Positions 1 through 6,949 are shown, counted from the first letter of the stretch. The stretch is 13,776 nucleotides of DNA from Thalassospiraceae bacterium (GCA_030638205.1 DAOWFB010000095.1:1-13776); one strand, 5' to 3'. Made by a program: numbers and translations. The notes: generated from the sequence alone by a model not told the origin.

Positions 1-1449
1 ACAGCAGTTGTGGGCGTTATGGACGGAAGAAAATTATGCACCAGCGCCACAGAACTGGACAAAGCAACTCGTGGCGCAATCAGCAAGGCGATAAAGGCAT
101 CAAGCTTTAAGGGGGCGAAAAATCATTCTCTAACCATTATGACACCTGCCGGAACCCGGCTTGAACGCATATTGTGCATTGGAATGGGCAAAGCCAAAGA
201 TCTGGACGAGCGCGCATTTGAAACCATTGGCGGGCGCATATATGCCAGCCTAAAAGCGCAAAGCGAAAAAGCGCACGTTTTGTTGGATGACATGGGTGGC
301 TGCAAGCTGTCGTCTGCTGAAATGGCCGTTCATGTTGGTATTGGGGCTAGGCTTGCTTCGTATAAATTTGATAAATACAAAACCAAAAAGAAAGGCCACG
401 CTAAGCTGGCAATAAAAGAATTGGCAATTCAGTGTGCGGGTTCAGCCGTAGCAAAACGTAGCTTTGCCAAACAAAACAAGGTTATTGATGGGGTGTTCTT
501 TACCCGCGATTTAATAAGCGAGCCTAGCAACGTGCTTTTCCCCAAGGCCCTTGCGGCTGAGGCAAAATCCCTTTCAAAGCTGGGCGTGAAGATTGAGATT
601 TTAGACAAGGCCAAAATGACAAAGCTAGGCATGGGTGCGCTTTTGGGTGTGGCACAGGGCAGTGCGCACGAGCCGTTCATGGTTGTTATGCGCTGGGACG
701 GTGCAGCCAAAAAAGACAAGCCAGTGGCGTTTGTGGGCAAGGGGGTAACGTTTGATACCGGCGGTATTTCTCTAAAACCAGCGGGCGGCATGGAAGACAT
801 GAAATACGACATGGGCGGTTCCGGTGTTGTTATTGGCCTAATGAAGGCGTTGGCCGGGCGCAAGGCCAAGGTAAATGCCGTGGGCGTGGTTGGCTTGGTT
901 GAAAATATGCCATCGGGTACAGCACAACGCCCGGGCGATATTGTAAAATCCATGTCGGGACAAACTATCGAGGTTCTAAATACCGATGCCGAAGGCAGGT
1001 TGGTTTTGGCCGATGCCCTTTGGTACACCAAGGAACGCTTCAAGCCACAGTTGATGGTTGATTTGGCCACCCTAACGGGCGCAATTGTTGTTTCGCTGGC
1101 TGGTGAATATGCGGGGCTTTTCTCAAACGACGACAAGCTGGCCCATGATTTGGAAGAAGCGGGCAAGGCAATGAACGAAAAGCTGTGGCGTCTGCCCATG
1201 GGTGATGCCTATGACAAAATGATAGATTCTCCCGCTGCCGATATGCAGAACATTTCATCTGGACGTGGCGGCGGGTCTATTACTGCGGCACAGTTTTTGA
1301 AAAGGTTTGTCGGAAATACCAAGTGGGCGCATTTGGATATAGCTGGCGTTACCTGGGAAAAGAAAGGCACCCCAACAACGCCAAAAGGCGGTTCCGGCTA
1401 TGGGGTTCGTCTGCTTGATCGCTTTGTTGCCGATAGGTTCGAAAAGTAA
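1..1449 (+). CDS. pepA: Leucyl aminopeptidase (cytosol aminopeptidase, M17), 5' partial
   Basis: This is a cytosolic di-metal exopeptidase of family M17 that removes N-terminal residues from peptides. The reading frame is open to base 1 (T-A-V-V-G-V-M-D-G-R-K), and this matches the usual interior of the N-terminal domain, so the true start lies upstream and the GTG at 10 is not the start. Numbering from that GTG, all catalytic positions are present: K244, D249, D267, D326 and E328 as metal ligands, and K256 and R330 as catalytic residues. All sit at a constant offset of 26 from E. coli PepA. The family signature NTDAEGRL is residues 324-331 (bases 979-1002). The C-terminus is complete (GGSGYGVRLLDRF). 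holC follows after 5 bases, and the pepA-holC pairing is common in proteobacteria. E. coli PepA also binds DNA; nothing here shows whether this one does. Confidence 0.97.
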   Translation, partial: TAVVGVMDGRKLCTSATELDKATRGAISKAIKASSFKGAKNHSLTIMTPAGTRLERILCIGMGKAKDLDERAFETIGGRIYASLKAQSEKAHVLLDDMGGCKLSSAEMAVHVGIGARLASYKFDKYKTKKKGHAKLAIKELAIQCAGSAVAKRSFAKQNKVIDGVFFTRDLISEPSNVLFPKALAAEAKSLSKLGVKIEILDKAKMTKLGMGALLGVAQGSAHEPFMVVMRWDGAAKKDKPVAFVGKGVTFDTGGISLKPAGGMEDMKYDMGGSGVVIGLMKALAGRKAKVNAVGVVGLVENMPSGTAQRPGDIVKSMSGQTIEVLNTDAEGRLVLADALWYTKERFKPQLMVDLATLTGAIVVSLAGEYAGLFSNDDKLAHDLEEAGKAMNEKLWRLPMGDAYDKMIDSPAADMQNISSGRGGGSITAAQFLKRFVGNTKWAHLDIAGVTWEKKGTPTTPKGGSGYGVRLLDRFVADRFEK

Positions 1450-1454
1450 GGTCA

Positions 1455-1931
1455 ATGACAGAGCCAATAGGCGAAGTTGCCTTTTACCATTTAACAAGGT
1501 CAACCTTGGAGCAAACATTACCGCAGCTTTTGCAAAAAACAATTGATGCAGAAAAGCGCGCAGTAGTAATTGCGGAATCAACCGAACGTGTAGGGGTTAT
1601 TGATGCGGCCTTGTGGGCGCACGATCCGGCCTCATGGCTTCCCCACGGAACATCAACGGATGGCCAGCCAGAAAGTCAGCCAGAAAGCCAACCAGTATGG
1701 ATTACCGACAAGGACGAAAACCCAAACGGTGCTGATTTTTTGTTTTTAATTGACGGGGCGCCATCAAACAGCGTTGATAAATATGAACGCTGTTTTGAGA
1801 TATTTAATGGAAACGACGTTGCTGTTCTTGATGGTGTTCGGGAGAAATGGAAATTGTACAAGGATAGCGGATTTAATCTGACCTACTGGCAACAAACAGA
1901 TAGCGGTGGTTGGAAAAAGAAAGAAGTTTAA
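1455..1931 (+). CDS. holC: DNA polymerase III subunit chi
   Basis: The chi subunit of the clamp-loader complex links the polymerase III holoenzyme to single-strand-binding protein. The 158-residue protein has the family's N-terminal pattern (VAFYHLTRSTLEQTLPQLL), the central D-A-A-L-W and S-W-L-P-H-G-T segments, and P-V-W-I-T followed by E-N-P-N-G-A and L-F-L-I-D-G-A. Length is normal for the family. The ATG at 1455 is preceded by AAGG inside the pepA stop region, so the two genes are probably co-transcribed and translationally coupled. A QPES-QPES repeat (about residues 71-78) is inserted between the W-L-P-H-G-T and P-V-W-I-T segments. The TAA ends at 1931, directly against the stop codon of the minus-strand gene. 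Confidence 0.9.
   Translation: MTEPIGEVAFYHLTRSTLEQTLPQLLQKTIDAEKRAVVIAESTERVGVIDAALWAHDPASWLPHGTSTDGQPESQPESQPVWITDKDENPNGADFLFLIDGAPSNSVDKYERCFEIFNGNDVAVLDGVREKWKLYKDSGFNLTYWQQTDSGGWKKKEV
1665..1688 (+). repeat. 12-bp tandem repeat inside holC
   Basis: Two copies of CAGCCAGAAAGY lie head to tail at 1665-1676 and 1677-1688, differing only in the last base. A decayed third start (CAACCAG) follows at 1689. The repeat keeps frame and encodes Q-P-E-S twice. It looks like a slippage product in a surface loop. Confidence 0.85.
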
Positions 1932-1943
1932 TTATTTTTTCTT
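1917..1943. terminator. Possible AT-rich hairpin at the convergent stop codons
   Basis: AAGAAAGAA (1917-1925) can pair with TTTTTTCTT (1935-1943) through nine pairs, one of them G-T, with a 9-base loop that contains both stop codons of the convergent genes. Each arm gives a T run on one strand. The stem has almost no GC, so its use as a terminator is doubtful. Confidence 0.25.
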
Positions 1944-2399
1944 AGGCTTTGTTTTGGCAACCTTGGCATGACCATCTTCCATTGTTGTAGTGCGTTCATT
2001 ACGAATTTTTCTTGCATTGTCTCTGACCGCTTTTTTCTTGGCCCTCACTTTGCCGGAAAATATTATATACATTATTTGTGCGCCGATAATTGCCACCAAG
2101 GGCATTATCATTGCGGCAGCAATCCAATAAACAACATGTGCGCCGCTTATATGCCCAACCATAAATATGTGGTAGTAAATGGCGGCAAAAATCAGCATTA
2201 CTTCAGAAAGAATAAACATCCTGAATGAAATTCTGGTGGTTAGTTTTGGCGGCCTGAGCAATTTGGAGTTGATAACAAAAAGTGCCGATATCATTCCGCC
2301 AAGAAAACTAAGCATGAACATGAACGAACAGATTGCTATAATCCATTCCTTCAATTCCTTGAAGCCAAAGGCAACCAAAAGCTCTAAGAACGAATCCAT
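1932..2399 (-). CDS. Hypothetical three-helix membrane protein with lysine-rich tail
   Basis: I do not recognise this 155-residue protein. It shows three hydrophobic segments, at about residues 19-43, 59-82 and 88-114. A strongly basic hydrophilic tail (about 116-155) ends K-P-K-K-K. The positive-inside rule suggests that the tail is cytoplasmic. There is no signal-peptide cleavage site and no enzymatic motif that I can see. The ATG at 2399 has an AGG about 9 bases upstream, and a TATAAT box lies about 38 bases upstream. It is transcribed towards holC and its TAA abuts the holC stop. The gene and its upstream region look more AT-rich than pepA or ppk. The gene is probably real (membrane pattern, start signals, own promoter); its function is unknown. 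Confidence 0.6.
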   Translation of the reverse strand: MDSFLELLVAFGFKELKEWIIAICSFMFMLSFLGGMISALFVINSKLLRPPKLTTRISFRMFILSEVMLIFAAIYYHIFMVGHISGAHVVYWIAAAMIMPLVAIIGAQIMYIIFSGKVRAKKKAVRDNARKIRNERTTTMEDGHAKVAKTKPKKK

Positions 2400-2429
2400 T
2401 TATATTTACCTATGCCTAACTTTTTAAAA

Positions 2430-2452
2430 TGGCGTCATTATACGGAACGCCA
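2430..2452 (-). promoter_or_regulatory. Candidate -10 box inside a TGGCGT/ACGCCA dyad upstream of the membrane-protein gene
   Basis: On the minus strand a perfect TATAAT occupies 2442-2437. It sits inside a perfect 6-bp inverted repeat, TGGCGT (2430-2435) and ACGCCA (2447-2452), separated by 11 bases. The dyad brackets the -10 element, as an operator would. No good -35 hexamer is visible at 16-18 bp spacing, which would fit a regulated or weak promoter. The predicted transcript starts close to base 2430. Confidence 0.4.
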
Positions 2453-2526
2453 AGAATCTTAGATAACAACAAAATTAATGGTAATACTCCAATATTCAGG
2501 TGAATAAAAAGTTACTAAAAAACCAC

Positions 2527-2550
2527 AATTAGTTGTATTTTCAACTAATT
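2527..2550. repeat. Perfect 9-bp inverted repeat (AT-rich hairpin)
   Basis: AATTAGTTG (2527-2535) and CAACTAATT (2542-2550) are perfect reverse complements around the loop TATTTT. The element lies in the gap between the membrane gene and ndk, just upstream of the candidate ndk promoter. It could be an operator, or an AT-rich terminator remnant; only the symmetry is certain. Confidence 0.5.
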
Positions 2551-2557
2551 TTATGCG

Positions 2558-2584
2558 TTGATATCAGTATTTTACCAGTATAAT
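2558..2584 (+). promoter_or_regulatory. Candidate sigma-70-type promoter for ndk
   Basis: TTGATA at 2558-2563 and a perfect TATAAT at 2579-2584 are separated by 15 bp, shorter than the ideal 17. Transcription would start near 2591 and leave a leader of about 140 bases before the ndk ATG. Confidence 0.4.
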
Positions 2585-2613
2585 TGGGCTAAATATAGCA
2601 TTTATCTAGGTGT

Positions 2614-2694
2614 GGCGGGGGGGTATTGCAAAAATTGGCTTACAAGTCTATAACCCGCCGACCCTGTGACAAGTAAGCAGGGTATGACTTTTTT
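2614..2694 (+). promoter_or_regulatory. Possible structured leader of ndk
   Basis: Two potential stems lie between the candidate promoter and ndk. GGCGGG (2614-2619), part of a run of seven G, can pair with CCCGCC (2654-2659). ACCCTG (2661-2666) can pair with CAGGGT (2678-2683) around an 11-base loop, and a run of six T follows at 2689-2694. The second stem with its T run resembles a weak attenuator, although five bases separate stem and T run. There is no match to a riboswitch class that I know. Confidence 0.3.
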
Positions 2695-2730
2695 GAAAAC
2701 TTATTTTTAACAGCAAAAGGCTCTGTCAGC

Positions 2731-3153
2731 ATGGCTGTAGAACGGACACTGTCCATAATCAAACCAGACGCAACCGATCGCAATCTGACCGGCAAGATCA
2801 ATTCCTATATTGAAGAAGCCGGTCTTAGGATCATTGCACAAAAACGTATTCAACTTACCCGAGGTCAAGCCGAGGCATTTTACGGCGTTCATAAAGAACG
2901 TTCGTTCTTTGGTGAATTGGTTGATTTTATGATCTCTGGCCCTGTGGTTCCGCAAATTCTTGAAGGTGAAAATGCTATCGCAAAATACCGCGAAGTTATG
3001 GGCGCCACCAATCCGGCAAATGCCGATGATGGAACCATTCGCAAAGATTTTGCTATTGATGTGCAAAGCAACTCGGTTCACGGTTCCGATGCTCCGGAAA
3101 CCGCAGCAGTTGAAATTGCTTTCTTCTTTTCCGAAACAGAAATTACCGGATAA
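2731..3153 (+). CDS. ndk: Nucleoside diphosphate kinase
   Basis: This cytosolic kinase transfers the gamma phosphate of ATP to nucleoside diphosphates through a phosphohistidine. The 140-residue length is standard. H117 in N-S-V-H-G-S-D-A is the phosphorylated residue. K11, R87, T93, R104 and N114 fall at their E. coli positions. The ATG at 2731 has AAGG 10 bases upstream. The gene stands alone with its own promoter region and a strong terminator. It is separated from holC by the minus-strand membrane gene. Confidence 0.98.
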   Translation: MAVERTLSIIKPDATDRNLTGKINSYIEEAGLRIIAQKRIQLTRGQAEAFYGVHKERSFFGELVDFMISGPVVPQILEGENAIAKYREVMGATNPANADDGTIRKDFAIDVQSNSVHGSDAPETAAVEIAFFFSETEITG

Positions 3154-3179
3154 GAACGCTTTAGCGCTATAGAATAAAT

Positions 3180-3221
3180 AAAAAAGCCGCTCTTCCTTTT
3201 CTTTTAGGGGGCGGTTTTTTT
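3180..3221. terminator. Bidirectional rho-independent terminator between ndk and purN
   Basis: The left arm is AAAAAAGCCGCTC from 3180. It pairs with the GC-rich and T-rich arm ending at 3221 through six A-T pairs, then G-T, C-G, C-G, G-C, C-G, T-G and C-G, with a pyrimidine-rich loop. The T run (3215-3221) serves ndk and the A run (3180-3185) gives a T run for the opposing purM-purN transcript. Confidence 0.9.
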
Positions 3222-3254
3222 GTTCGGGGTGGTCGGGGCGGGCAAGCGCCCTTA

Positions 3255-3893
3255 TTATTCAGGGTTTGCAAGGTGCCCATCGGGGGTTTTGCGCCCGTCG
3301 ATTATGGCTCGTTCTCCCGATACCCTTACCCGACCTTCGGCAATAAGACGAAGAGCCTTGGGATATATAACATGTTCTTGTTCCAGCACCCGGGCTGCAA
3401 GGGTGTCTGCATTGTCATCGGGCTTAACCGGAATTACCGCTTGCGCAATTATCGGCCCTTCGTCCATGGCAGCGCGGACAAAGTGAACAGTGCAGCCTGA
3501 AAAAAGCGCACCACGTTCAATAACCTGTTCGTGAACATGCAGGCCCTTGAACGTAGGCAACAGCGACGGATGGATATTTATCAACCTGTCGTGCCAGCGT
3601 TTCACAAACGTATCTGAAAGCAAGCGCATAAAACCGGCAAGGCAAATGAATTCGGCACCAGCTGCTTCAATGGCGTTACTCATGGCATCATCAAATTCTT
3701 CGCGGGTTGCAAAATCTTTGTGGTTGAATATAGCCGTAGGAATTGACGCTTCATCAGCCCGTTTTAGGCCATACGCGTCCGCTTTATTAGAAATAACCAG
3801 CACTATTTCTGCAGGAAAGTCATCTGTGGCGCAGGCATCAATCAACGATTGAAGGTTTGATCCTCTGCCAGAAATAAGTACGGCAATCTTCAT
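3255..3893 (-). CDS. purN: Phosphoribosylglycinamide formyltransferase 1 (GART)
   Basis: This enzyme transfers a formyl group from 10-formyltetrahydrofolate to glycinamide ribonucleotide, the third step of de novo purine synthesis. The 212-residue protein starts with the phosphate-binding motif S-G-R-G-S-N-L. The catalytic triad N106, H108 (N-I-H-P-S-L-L-P) and D144 (M-D-E-G-P) is intact at exactly the E. coli positions. The ATG is 4 bases downstream of the purM stop codon, so the two are one transcription unit with likely coupled translation. Two TAA codons in tandem end the frame, and the shared terminator follows. Confidence 0.98.
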   Translation of the reverse strand: MKIAVLISGRGSNLQSLIDACATDDFPAEIVLVISNKADAYGLKRADEASIPTAIFNHKDFATREEFDDAMSNAIEAAGAEFICLAGFMRLLSDTFVKRWHDRLINIHPSLLPTFKGLHVHEQVIERGALFSGCTVHFVRAAMDEGPIIAQAVIPVKPDDNADTLAARVLEQEHVIYPKALRLIAEGRVRVSGERAIIDGRKTPDGHLANPE

Positions 3894-3897
3894 GGTT

Positions 3898-5088
3898 TTA
3901 ACCCCATGCTTTTTCTACACCTACTAAAACGGTGCCTTTATCCCCTTTGGCATCCCCATTGTTGCGTTTTATAATGTGGCCTACGGTAAATACGGTTTCA
4001 CCTTCTTTTTCCAGCACCGATTTAATTTCATCTGCCTTATCAGCGGATACAATTAAAACCATACCGATACCGCAATTAAAAGTACGCGCCATTTCGTTTG
4101 GCGCAATATTACCGGAATTTTGCAGCCATGAAAAAACGCCCGGTAATTCCCATGTGCCAACATCAATTTCGGCACTTAGATTATCCGGCAATATGCGGGG
4201 AATATTTTCCAGCAATCCGCCACCGGTTATGTGTGAAAGGGCGTGTACCGCACCGCCACCTGCTTTAATTGCGCTTAAGCAGCTTTTTACATAAATACGC
4301 GTGGGTGCTAATAGTGCTTCGCCAAGTGTTTTTCCTTTATCAAACGGGGCGGGGCCGTCGTATGCCAAGCGTGCCTTATCAACAATATGGTCACGCACGG
4401 CTGCTTCTATTTTTGTTTCTGCTTTGCCGCCAATAATTGCATCACTTATAACCTTGCGTACCAGCGAAAACCCATTCGAATGCAGCCCGTTTGAAGCAAG
4501 CCCAATAACCACATCGCCTTCGGTTACACTTTTACCGGTAATGATTTCATCGCGCTCAACCGCACCTACGCAAAAACCGGCCAGATCATATTCACCACCA
4601 GCGTACATTCCGGGCATCTCGGCTGTTTCACCACCGATAAGGGCACATCCTGCCTGACGGCAACCTTCGGCAATTCCCGAAACCACGGCGCTGCCGTTAT
4701 CGATGTTAAGCTTGCCCATGGCGTAATAATCTAGAAAGAAAAGCGGCTCGGCACCCTGAACCACAAGATCGTTTACGCACATTGCAACCAGATCAATCCC
4801 AACAGTGTCGTGCTGCCCCATGGATACTGCCACCTTTAGCTTGGTGCCAACGCCATCTGTCCCGGCAACCAGCACCGGGTCTTTGTAGCCAGCGGCCTTT
4901 AGGTCAAACATGGCCCCAAACCCACCCAGACCGGCCATAACGCCAGAACGGGACGTTGATTTTGCTTGTGGCTTGATGGCTTCGACCAGGGCGTTTCCGG
5001 CATCTATATCGACACCCGCACTCTTGTAATTTGTGCCTGAAATGGGTTTATCCTCTCTATATGCATATGCGCCTAGAATAGGCGGCAA
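3898..5088 (-). CDS. purM: Phosphoribosylformylglycinamidine cyclo-ligase (AIR synthetase)
   Basis: This enzyme closes the imidazole ring (FGAM plus ATP to AIR), the fifth step of purine synthesis. Clear family blocks occur in order: Y-K-S-A-G-V-D-I-D-A-G-N, G-T-D-G-V-G-T-K-L, I-D-L-V-A-M-C-V-N-D-L-V-V-Q-G-A, G-G-E-T-A-E-M-P-G-M-Y, H-I-T-G-G-G and F-N-C-G-I-G-M. The boundary given uses a TTG at 5088, which yields 396 residues (E. coli 345) and a 20-residue N-terminal stretch before the conserved Y-K-S-A-G. That TTG has a poor ribosome-binding site. There is no in-frame ATG or GTG before the conserved core. An ATT at 5043-5041 with a good Shine-Dalgarno would give a family-like N-terminus. purN follows after 4 bases. 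Confidence 0.96.
   Translation of the reverse strand: MPPILGAYAYREDKPISGTNYKSAGVDIDAGNALVEAIKPQAKSTSRSGVMAGLGGFGAMFDLKAAGYKDPVLVAGTDGVGTKLKVAVSMGQHDTVGIDLVAMCVNDLVVQGAEPLFFLDYYAMGKLNIDNGSAVVSGIAEGCRQAGCALIGGETAEMPGMYAGGEYDLAGFCVGAVERDEIITGKSVTEGDVVIGLASNGLHSNGFSLVRKVISDAIIGGKAETKIEAAVRDHIVDKARLAYDGPAPFDKGKTLGEALLAPTRIYVKSCLSAIKAGGGAVHALSHITGGGLLENIPRILPDNLSAEIDVGTWELPGVFSWLQNSGNIAPNEMARTFNCGIGMVLIVSADKADEIKSVLEKEGETVFTVGHIIKRNNGDAKGDKGTVLVGVEKAWG
5041..5058 (-). promoter_or_regulatory. Strong ribosome-binding site in front of an ATT codon in purM
   Basis: On the minus strand AGAGAGGA (5058-5051) stands 7 bases before ATT (5043-5041). Starting there, purM would begin I(M)-S-G-T-N-Y-K-S-A-G, close to the usual length before the conserved core. 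The TTG at 5088 lacks a comparable site, so this site bears on the choice of start. Confidence 0.4.
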
Positions 5089-5125
5089 ATCCGTGGCATT
5101 GATACCTGAACGTGCTAGAACCTTC

Positions 5126-5172
5126 TATAATAAAAACATTCTCGGGGCCGAATTGGCCTTAAACCTGAGAAT
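5126..5172 (+). promoter_or_regulatory. TATAAT box and hairpin in the purM / DUF2066 divergent region
   Basis: A perfect TATAAT lies at 5126-5131 on the + strand, but the nearest -35-like TTGATA (5099-5104) is 21 bp away, which is too far. From 5138, close to the expected transcription start, ATTCTCGGG (5138-5146) pairs with CCTGAGAAT (5164-5172) with one G-T pair. The loop holds GGCC twice around GAATT. The hairpin would sit at the 5' end of the DUF2066 operon message, or act as an operator for either divergent gene. Confidence 0.35.
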
Positions 5173-5207
5173 CCAAGTGAAACATACTTTATCCGGGGCA
5201 CTTTGCA

Positions 5208-6401
5208 ATGACCCAAAAAGGGCAAATTAAAGCATCATATTATGTGCTCAGTGATTTGAGGGCCAAAATAGTCAAAGTAGCAACCAAGGCTGCCTACGGG
5301 CTTTTTATCACAGCCATTTTGTCTCTTTTTCCCGATCCCCGTCCGGGTGGCGGGTTGGCCCATGCTGATGCCGCCCGCCTTTTTGAGGTAAATGGGATTA
5401 AGGTCGATATAACCGCAAGCTCGGTAAATCAGGCCCGCGACATGGCCCAGGCCGAAGGTATAACCAGATCGTTTCGCGCACTTTTGCAGCGCCTTACGCT
5501 TAATGCTTATCATGACCGCTTGCCCAATATGAACCGCAAGCAGATTGTGGAATTTTTGCAAGATTTTGAGGTAGCCGAGGAAAAGGCATCATCGGTCAGG
5601 TACATTGCCAGCCTTAATTATCGTTACCGTGCAGATGTGGTGCGCGATCTTTTGGACGCGCATCAAATTCCATTTGCCGAAACCGAAAGCAAGCCCGTGG
5701 TCGTGCTTCCGGTTTATCAGGCAGCGGGCGCATTATTGCTTTGGGATGATCCTAATCCGTGGCGCACCGCATGGCAGGAAAGACCGGGTGAGGTTGGCGG
5801 GCTGGTTCCGACGGTATTGCCCATGGGCGACCTTGCCGATATGCGCACCATTGGTGCCGAACAAGCAATAGAGGGCGATACCCAGCGATTGGAAGAAGTC
5901 GCCGCCAAGTATGGCGCAGGTGATGTAGTTGTTGTTCATGGAATATTACGCATGGATTCCTACGGCGGACTTCCCGAACTTGAAGTTTACATGACCAGAT
6001 TTGGTTTTGCCCTGCAGGAACACACCGTGGTTAAAAGCTTTAGCGCCAACCCCGGCGAAGACATAGAATCTCTGCTCAATCGTGCCGCAGTGCAGCTTAC
6101 GGTGCAAATTGAAGACAACTGGAAGCAAGATAATCTTATTAAATTTGCCGAACCAGCATTATTGCCGTTGGTTGTTCCGGTTTCAAACTTAAATGATTGG
6201 ATAAAGGTGCGTGACCGCCTTAACGGAGTAGCCGTGGTAAGAAAATCAGAAGTCACCCTGATTTCTCGTAGGGCGGTAAATGTAACCATTAATTATATTG
6301 GTGATGCCGAGCAATTGGCCTTGTCTTTGGATCAGGCCGACCTTGTGCTTTGGGATGAGGCTGGCAACTGGTATATGGGCATTCGTAAGGAAGCTCGGTG
6401 A
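5208..6401 (+). CDS. DUF2066 family exported protein
   Basis: The protein (397 residues) resembles the DUF2066 family, whose members are of unknown function and often sit beside purM or hda. The N-terminus looks like a signal peptide: a basic stretch, a hydrophobic core at about residues 28-41, and a possible cleavage after A-D-A (53-55). The mature start A-R-L-F-E-V-N-G-I-K-V-D is followed by A-R-D-M-A-Q-A-E-G and F-R-A-L-L-Q-R-L-T, a pattern typical of the family. The n-region of about 23 residues is long, so a GTG at 5244 is an alternative start. The ATG at 5208 has a GGGG about 9 bases upstream. The stop codon overlaps the next start by 4 bases, so this is the first gene of a four-gene operon. 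A periplasmic location is inferred. Confidence 0.8.
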   Translation: MTQKGQIKASYYVLSDLRAKIVKVATKAAYGLFITAILSLFPDPRPGGGLAHADAARLFEVNGIKVDITASSVNQARDMAQAEGITRSFRALLQRLTLNAYHDRLPNMNRKQIVEFLQDFEVAEEKASSVRYIASLNYRYRADVVRDLLDAHQIPFAETESKPVVVLPVYQAAGALLLWDDPNPWRTAWQERPGEVGGLVPTVLPMGDLADMRTIGAEQAIEGDTQRLEEVAAKYGAGDVVVVHGILRMDSYGGLPELEVYMTRFGFALQEHTVVKSFSANPGEDIESLLNRAAVQLTVQIEDNWKQDNLIKFAEPALLPLVVPVSNLNDWIKVRDRLNGVAVVRKSEVTLISRRAVNVTINYIGDAEQLALSLDQADLVLWDEAGNWYMGIRKEAR

Positions 6402-6949
6402 ATATTCCCAATTTTATTACACTGTTGCGCATTGGCGCAGTTCCGCTGGTTGTGTGGTTGCTGCTTGAGGGCAATCTTTTATGGGGGTTTTGGGTGTTTG
6501 CTTTTGCCGGCGTATCGGATGCGGTGGATGGGTTTATCGCCAAGCGGTTCAACATGGAAACCGAACTGGGCAAATATCTTGACCCGTTGGCCGATAAGGC
6601 GTTGCTGGTTTCGGTGTTTGTGACGCTGGGATATTTGGAAATTATCCCTAGTTGGCTTGTTATTTTGGTAGTTTTCAGGGATGTGGTAATTATTTTTGGA
6701 GCAATGGTGTTTGAAACCTTGACTGGTTCCCTTACCATGCACCCAATGAAGCCGCAGATGGTGAGTAAGGTTAACACCACTTTCCAAATATTATATGCGG
6801 GCTCAATTATGGCTGGATCAGGGTACGGATTAAATTTAGGTGTGGTGCTTGATGTATTGATGTTCTGCACCGCACTAACCACAGTTGCTTCTGGTATTTC
6901 TATTGTGACTGAGGCATTAAAACGCTGGCCAAGCACTAAAGGAGGGTAA
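6398..6949 (+). CDS. CDP-alcohol phosphatidyltransferase (PgsA / cardiolipin-synthase-like)
   Basis: This integral membrane enzyme moves a phosphatidyl group from a CDP-lipid to an alcohol acceptor. The family motif is clear: D41-x2-D44-G45-x2-A48-K49-x8-G58-x3-D62-x3-D66, with all four metal-binding aspartates present. The usual arginine after alanine is lysine (K49), followed by R50. The remainder is hydrophobic with several membrane helices, and 183 residues is typical. The N-terminus (M-N-I-P-N-F-I-T-L-L-R) is like PgsA. Substrate (glycerol 3-phosphate or phosphatidylglycerol) cannot be decided here, so no symbol is given. It starts at a GTG overlapping the upstream TGA (GTGA), which implies translational coupling. 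Its last codons hold the ribosome-binding site of the next gene. Confidence 0.9.
   Translation: MNIPNFITLLRIGAVPLVVWLLLEGNLLWGFWVFAFAGVSDAVDGFIAKRFNMETELGKYLDPLADKALLVSVFVTLGYLEIIPSWLVILVVFRDVVIIFGAMVFETLTGSLTMHPMKPQMVSKVNTTFQILYAGSIMAGSGYGLNLGVVLDVLMFCTALTTVASGISIVTEALKRWPSTKGG

Noticed and set aside
10..21. GTG at 10 or ATG at 19 as the pepA start
   Set aside because: The frame continues to base 1 with family-like residues, so both are internal codons of a gene cut by the window edge.
429..1199. Long minus-strand open frame (256 codons) inside pepA
   Set aside because: It lies opposite a fully conserved M17 enzyme with all catalytic residues, and its translation shows no domain pattern.
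1968..2427. Two + strand open frames opposite the membrane-protein gene
   Set aside because: They overlap each other and the better-supported minus-strand frame, which has the membrane pattern, a promoter and a ribosome-binding site.
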